From positions 1 to 59,172 of the forward strand of contig NZ_ANNU01000052.1 in NCBI RefSeq assembly GCF_000346615.1: a stretch of 59,172 nucleotides of DNA, written 5' to 3'. The notes under the pieces are model-generated. The model made no database searches. It was not told the DNA's origin and saw nothing but the letters and a program-made list of their open reading frames with translations. How positions within the stretch are numbered: the stretch's first letter is position 1; every line of letters starts with the position of its first letter. The position numbers and the translations under genes are program-made. This DNA is from Nafulsella turpanensis ZLM-10. GTDB lineage: Bacteria > Bacteroidota > Bacteroidia > Cytophagales > Cyclobacteriaceae. Of the stretch, positions 55,455 through 59,172 are shown piece by piece.

Positions 55455-55483
55455 GCCAGGTACTAAAGCGGTACCTGGCACTT
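55455..55483 (+). terminator. Hairpin between odhA and odhB
   Basis: The stem GCCAGGTAC / GTACCTGGC (9 bp, perfect) with a 7-base loop, followed by ACTTTTACTTATTTTTT. The T run is broken, so it may only partly terminate, or it may stabilise the odhA message. Confidence 0.6.
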
Positions 55484-55529
55484 TTACTTATTTTTTAAGA
55501 AAATACTACAGAACCAAACCTAAAATAAA

Positions 55530-57149
55530 ATGGGCTTAGAAATTAAAGTGCCTGCCGTTGGCGAATCAATATCCGAAGTAACAATTGGCCAGTGGTTTAA
55601 AAAAGAAGGCGATTACGTTGAAATGGATGAGGTAATTGCCGAGCTGGAATCTGATAAAGCAACTTTTGAATTACCAGCCGAAGCGGCAGGTGTACTGCAT
55701 ATTTCAGTAGAAGAAGGAGAAACGGTAGAGGTAGGCGCTGTAATATGTGTGATTGAGGAAGGTGAAGGTGGAAGTGCCCAGCCTGCAGCCCCAAAAGCAG
55801 AAGCCAAAGAAGATGCTTCCAGAGAAGGAAAAGTATCGGAAGGTAGTAAAGTAAAATCGGCAGGTGATGATTCAGCCGGAGCTCCTGCCCCTGAAAAAGC
55901 AAGCGGCGAAGCCAAAGTAGTGGATATGATAGTGCCAACCGTTGGGGAGTCTATAACAGAGGTAACGGTTGGGCAATGGCTGAAGGAAGACGGAGACACT
56001 GTTGAACTGGATGATATTATTGCCGAAATTGAGTCGGACAAGGCCACTTTTGAGCTTCCTGCTGAAGCGAGTGGTGTACTTCGCATTAAAGCACAGGAAG
56101 GCGATACCATTGAAATTGGCGGACTCATCTGCCAGATAGAAGTAGGTGCCGGTCAGTCTGCAGGAAGAACGGTCCCGGCCAAAGAAGAAACTTCTGGTGC
56201 ATCAGCTGCCTCATCATCTTCCAAAGAAGGAAAAGAAAGCTATGCCACCGGTCATGCTTCTCCGGCGGCCGCTAAAATTCTGGCTGAAAAAGGAATGGAT
56301 GCCAGTCAGGTAAAAGGTACCGGCGTGGATGGCCGCATTACCAAAGAAGATGCGGAAAAGGCACAGAAATCACAGTCCAAAGAAGTGCGTTCGGAGCCTT
56401 CCAGAGCGGAGGAGCGTGTGGTAGAATCTTCTCCATCAGCAGAGGGCGATAGAAACCAGCGGAGAGAAAAAATGAGCTCGCTGCGCAGAACAATTTCCCG
56501 CCGCCTAGTGTCCGTGAAAAATGAAACGGCTATGCTTACCACCTTTAACGAGGTGAACATGAAGCCGATTATGGATATCCGCAGCAAGTATAAGGAGCAG
56601 TTTAAAGAAAAGTACCAGGTTGGTCTTGGCTTTATGAGCTTCTTTACGAAAGCGGTATGTGTAGCCCTGCAGGAGTGGCCTGCCGTAAATGCTCAGATTG
56701 ATGGAAATGAAATCGTATACAACGATTTTGTGGATGTTTCCATCGCGGTTTCTTCTCCAAAAGGTCTGGTTGTACCGGTGGTGCGCAATGCCGAGCAGAT
56801 GAGCTTTAACGAAGTGGAGGCGGATATCCTTCGTTTGGCGAAGAAAGCCCGTGACGGTAAGCTGAGCATAGAGGAAATGACGGGAGGTACCTTCACCATC
56901 ACCAATGGAGGTGTATTTGGTTCCATGATGTCTACGCCTATCATCAATGCACCACAGTCAGCCATCCTTGGTATGCACAATATTGTGGAGCGTCCGGTAG
57001 CAGAAAACGGAGAGGTAGTCATTCGCCCGATGATGTACGTGGCGCTGAGCTATGACCACCGCATCATCGACGGCCGCGAATCAGTAAGCTTCCTGGTACG
57101 TGTAAAAGAACTGCTCGAAGATCCAACAAGATTGCTCTTGGGAGTCTAA
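55530..57149 (+). CDS. sucB: Dihydrolipoyl succinyltransferase (E2) with two lipoyl domains
   Basis: E2 core of the oxoglutarate complex, 539 residues. Two lipoyl domains are present (about 3-77 and 131-206), each with the lipoylated Lys in the same [13 protein letters not shown] motif. Ala/Ser/Glu-rich linkers separate them. The E1/E3-binding domain (about 240-275, [20 protein letters not shown]) and the acyltransferase domain follow, ending with the active site [16 protein letters not shown]. Most OdhB proteins have one lipoyl domain, so the duplication is notable. The stop codon is immediately followed by an AT-rich repeat. Confidence 0.93.
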   Translation: MGLEIKVPAVGESISEVTIGQWFKKEGDYVEMDEVIAELESDKATFELPAEAAGVLHISVEEGETVEVGAVICVIEEGEGGSAQPAAPKAEAKEDASREGKVSEGSKVKSAGDDSAGAPAPEKASGEAKVVDMIVPTVGESITEVTVGQWLKEDGDTVELDDIIAEIESDKATFELPAEASGVLRIKAQEGDTIEIGGLICQIEVGAGQSAGRTVPAKEETSGASAASSSSKEGKESYATGHASPAAAKILAEKGMDASQVKGTGVDGRITKEDAEKAQKSQSKEVRSEPSRAEERVVESSPSAEGDRNQRREKMSSLRRTISRRLVSVKNETAMLTTFNEVNMKPIMDIRSKYKEQFKEKYQVGLGFMSFFTKAVCVALQEWPAVNAQIDGNEIVYNDFVDVSIAVSSPKGLVVPVVRNAEQMSFNEVEADILRLAKKARDGKLSIEEMTGGTFTITNGGVFGSMMSTPIINAPQSAILGMHNIVERPVAENGEVVIRPMMYVALSYDHRIIDGRESVSFLVRVKELLEDPTRLLLGV

Positions 57150-57179
57150 TTATGAATTAGAAATTAGAAATTAGAAATT
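57148..57179. repeat. Left flank repeat of the four-helix-bundle cassette
   Basis: Begins AATTATGAATTAGAAATTAG and continues as tandem copies of the heptamer AATTAGA. The first 20 bases are the exact reverse complement of 57545-57564. It starts inside the odhB stop codon and ends just before the GTG start of the small gene. Confidence 0.85.
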
Positions 57180-57548
57180 GTGGAAAGTGGTAGAGCATCT
57201 GAAAATATCATTCTGACAAAGAGCTATGATTTTGCTCTGAGGGTGGTGAAAGCATATCGCTTTTTGACAGAGGAACAAAAAGAATTTGTTCTTTCTAAGC
57301 AGCTACTGCGGAGTGGTACCTCTATTGGGGCGAATGTTGAAGAAGCCGTTGCCGCAAGTTCTAAAGCTGATTTCATTCATAAGCTCAATATTGCAGCAAA
57401 AGAAGCTAGGGAAACTTCCTACTGGCTGCGCCTCCTCAGGGACAGCCAGTATTTTCCTGATAAAGCTTTTTCTTCAATCCATAATGAATGTCTCGAAATT
57501 AGAAAAATTTTAAGTAGTATCCTGATTACGCTTAAGAGCAAGACCTAA
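57180..57548 (+). CDS. Four-helix-bundle protein (S23/23S rRNA intervening-sequence family)
   Basis: A 122-residue helical protein of PF05635. The pattern ILTKSYDFALRVVKAYRFL, LSKQLLRSGTSIGANVEEA and AAKEARETSYWLRLLRDSQY is characteristic. The start is a GTG directly after the left repeat, and the stop lies inside the right repeat. Family members form pentameric bundles, and the Avd protein of diversity-generating retroelements shares the fold, but most chromosomal copies have no known function. It sits inside an operon whose other genes are functionally linked, so it is probably an insertion. Confidence 0.9.
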   Translation: MESGRASENIILTKSYDFALRVVKAYRFLTEEQKEFVLSKQLLRSGTSIGANVEEAVAASSKADFIHKLNIAAKEARETSYWLRLLRDSQYFPDKAFSSIHNECLEIRKILSSILITLKSKT

Positions 57549-57579
57549 TTTCTAATTCATAATTTTTAATTTCTAATTC
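57545..57579. repeat. Right flank repeat of the four-helix-bundle cassette
   Basis: Begins CTAATTTCTAATTCATAATT and continues TTTAATTTCTAATTC. The first 20 bases mirror the left flank exactly. It ends 7 bases before the lpdA ATG, so the cassette separates odhB and lpdA by about 430 bases in total. Confidence 0.85.
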
Positions 57580-57586
57580 AAAAGAA

Positions 57587-58987
57587 ATGCAATACGACGT
57601 AACGGTTATCGGTTCAGGGCCCGGCGGGTATGTGGCGGCTATTCGCTGTGCACAGCTCGGATTAAAAACAGCCCTCGTAGAAAAATATAATTCACTCGGA
57701 GGAACCTGCTTAAATGTAGGATGTATTCCTTCCAAAGCTTTGCTCGACTCTTCAGAGCACTATCATAATGCGGCTCATACTTTTAAAGAGCATGGCATTG
57801 ATCTGGAAAACCTGAAGGTGAACTTCGGACAGATGATCGGACGGAAACAGGAGGTGGTAAAGCAAACCGTTCAGGGAATCGACTTCTTGATGAAGAAAAA
57901 TAAAATCGATGTAAAAACCGGCGTGGGTTCTTTCGTGGATAAAAACACCATTAAAATAACCGGCGAGGACGGAAAAGAAGAGCAAATTAATACAAAGAAT
58001 ACCATTATTGCTACCGGGTCAAAGCCGGGTAGCCTTCCTTTTATAAAAATTGATAAGGAGCGGATCATCACCTCTACGGAGGCATTAGAGCTTAAGGATA
58101 TTCCAAAGCATCTGATTGTAATCGGAGGTGGAGTGATAGGCCTGGAGTTAGGTTCAGTATACAATCGCATTGGGGCGGAAGTTACGGTTGTGGAATATAT
58201 GGATCGCCTCATTCCTGGAATGGATAGTACCATGGGCAAAGATCTCCAGCGGGTGCTGAAAAAGCAGGGTTTCAAGTTTAATCTGAGTACAAAAGTAACT
58301 TCAGTCGAGCGTAAAGGCGATGAGGTAATTGTAAAGGCTGAAGATAAGAAAGGAAATGAGGTAGAGATTAATGGAGACTATTGCCTTGTTTCTGTAGGTC
58401 GGGTGCCTTACACTAAAGGCTTAGGTCTGGAAAACATTGGAGTAAAAACTGATAAAGCCGGCCGCATAGAGGTAGATGAGCATTTGTCTACTGGTGTCGA
58501 AGGAGTTTATGCTATTGGCGATGTGATAAAAGGAGCCATGCTGGCGCACAAGGCCGAAGAAGAAGGAGTATTTGTGGCCGAAACAATTGCAGGCCAGAAA
58601 CCACACATCAATTACCTCTTGATTCCGGGTGTGGTGTATACCTGGCCGGAAGTGGCAGGAGTAGGTTATACAGAGGAGCAATTGAAAGAGCAGGGACGGG
58701 AGTACAAAACAGGATCCTTTCCATTTAAAGCCTCCGGACGTGCTCGTGCTTCGATGGATCTCGACGGGCAGGTAAAAGTACTGGCCGATAAGAAAACAGA
58801 TGAAATATTAGGGGTGCACATGATTGGCCCGCGAGCGGCAGATATGATTGCAGAAGCTGTAGTGGCTATGGAGTACCGTGCATCGGCGGAGGATATTTCC
58901 CGCATGAGCCATGCCCACCCCACTTTTACAGAGGCAATAAAAGAAGCCTGCCTTGCTGCAACAGGTGATAGGGCACTTCATATATAA
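57587..58987 (+). CDS. lpdA: Dihydrolipoyl dehydrogenase (E3)
   Basis: FAD/NAD flavoprotein reoxidising dihydrolipoyl groups of the oxoglutarate (and possibly pyruvate) complex, 466 residues. The FAD dinucleotide fold begins VTVIGSGPGGYVAAIRCAQLG. The redox disulfide is GGTCLNVGCIPSKALL, the NAD fold is LIVIGGGVIGLELGSVY, and the second FAD motif is VYAIGDVIKGAMLAHKAEEE. The C-terminal SHAHPTFTEAIKEA supplies the catalytic His-Glu pair. All key residues are present. A strong terminator follows. Confidence 0.97.
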   Translation: MQYDVTVIGSGPGGYVAAIRCAQLGLKTALVEKYNSLGGTCLNVGCIPSKALLDSSEHYHNAAHTFKEHGIDLENLKVNFGQMIGRKQEVVKQTVQGIDFLMKKNKIDVKTGVGSFVDKNTIKITGEDGKEEQINTKNTIIATGSKPGSLPFIKIDKERIITSTEALELKDIPKHLIVIGGGVIGLELGSVYNRIGAEVTVVEYMDRLIPGMDSTMGKDLQRVLKKQGFKFNLSTKVTSVERKGDEVIVKAEDKKGNEVEINGDYCLVSVGRVPYTKGLGLENIGVKTDKAGRIEVDEHLSTGVEGVYAIGDVIKGAMLAHKAEEEGVFVAETIAGQKPHINYLLIPGVVYTWPEVAGVGYTEEQLKEQGREYKTGSFPFKASGRARASMDLDGQVKVLADKKTDEILGVHMIGPRAADMIAEAVVAMEYRASAEDISRMSHAHPTFTEAIKEACLAATGDRALHI

Positions 58988-59007
58988 AGTACTGCACCAA
59001 AAATTAT

Positions 59008-59060
59008 AAAGCTTTCCCCCTGGCTCTTTCTTTCTGAAGGCCCTTGGGGAAAGCTTTTTT
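59008..59060 (+). terminator. Rho-independent terminator of the odhA-odhB-lpdA operon
   Basis: A perfect 12-bp stem AAAGCTTTCCCC / GGGGAAAGCTTT around a 26-base loop, ending in TTTTTT. Confidence 0.88.
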
Positions 59061-59172
59061 ATTGGCAGAATAAAGGCGGCGAAACAGAAGGAAATAGCTG
59101 TGGAAAGAGGAGAATCCGGAATAAAGGGGAGGTAGAAGAAGAAGTTTCGGAATGGGGTGAAAATACTTTTGA

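Overview
The window looks like a chromosome segment of a Bacteroidota bacterium, probably of the order Cytophagales (inference). Supporting signs are Bacteroidota-type promoter boxes (TAnnTTTG) with little Shine-Dalgarno signal, a DUF4270 lipoprotein, LytS/LytTR two-component pairs, a BlaI/M56 pair beside an outer membrane beta-barrel protein, a bacterial GGGP synthase, a very long SecA and an S16 protein with a long Ala/Glu tail. No rRNA, tRNA or CRISPR array was recognised.

Region 1 (1 to about 28,260) is accessory and gene-poor. It holds an S41 peptidase, three LytS-type sensor kinase/LytTR regulator pairs (2979-4794, 8593-10095, 15332-17565) interleaved with a beta-lactamase-fold hydrolase and two ABC exporter systems (6476-8160 and 10685-15180, the second with a permease-M1 peptidase fusion), and then a BlaI-type regulon. 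That regulon consists of an outer membrane beta-barrel protein, BlaI, a BlaR1-like M56 protein with 29-residue C-terminal repeats, and a small Pro-rich lipoprotein further downstream. All three promoter regions carry ACTAA-N4-TTAGT palindromes. A complete IS256-family element with an 8-bp target duplication sits between blaR1 and the lipoprotein gene. Decay is visible: an IS3 transposase tail, a sensor kinase that has lost its N-terminus, and two diverged copies of a ~250-bp non-coding repeat. A 23-bp motif occurs near both ends of this region in opposite orientation, the right copy 29 bp from glmS.

Region 2 (28,283 to the end) is dense core genome. A leftward operon (GT5 glycosyltransferase, DUF4270 lipoprotein, glmS) faces away from a rightward series panC-panD-flippase-like protein-rfaE2-zinc peptidase. 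These are followed by an acyl-CoA dehydrogenase, an AraC regulator, GGGP synthase, a YqjD/YqjE-like membrane pair, two divergent phosphate transporters, an M20 amidohydrolase with a SPOR protein, secA, dapF, and the translation operon rpsP-rimM-trmD with rplS. The window closes with odhA-odhB-lpdA for the 2-oxoglutarate dehydrogenase complex.

The oxoglutarate operon is interrupted by a small four-helix-bundle (S23-type) gene whose two sides carry a perfect 20-bp inverted repeat, which makes it look like an inserted cassette. A related-looking inverted repeat without a gene lies between rimM and trmD. The least explained features are this cassette, the BlaI operator network with its lipoprotein, and the paired repeats around the 28-kb accessory segment.
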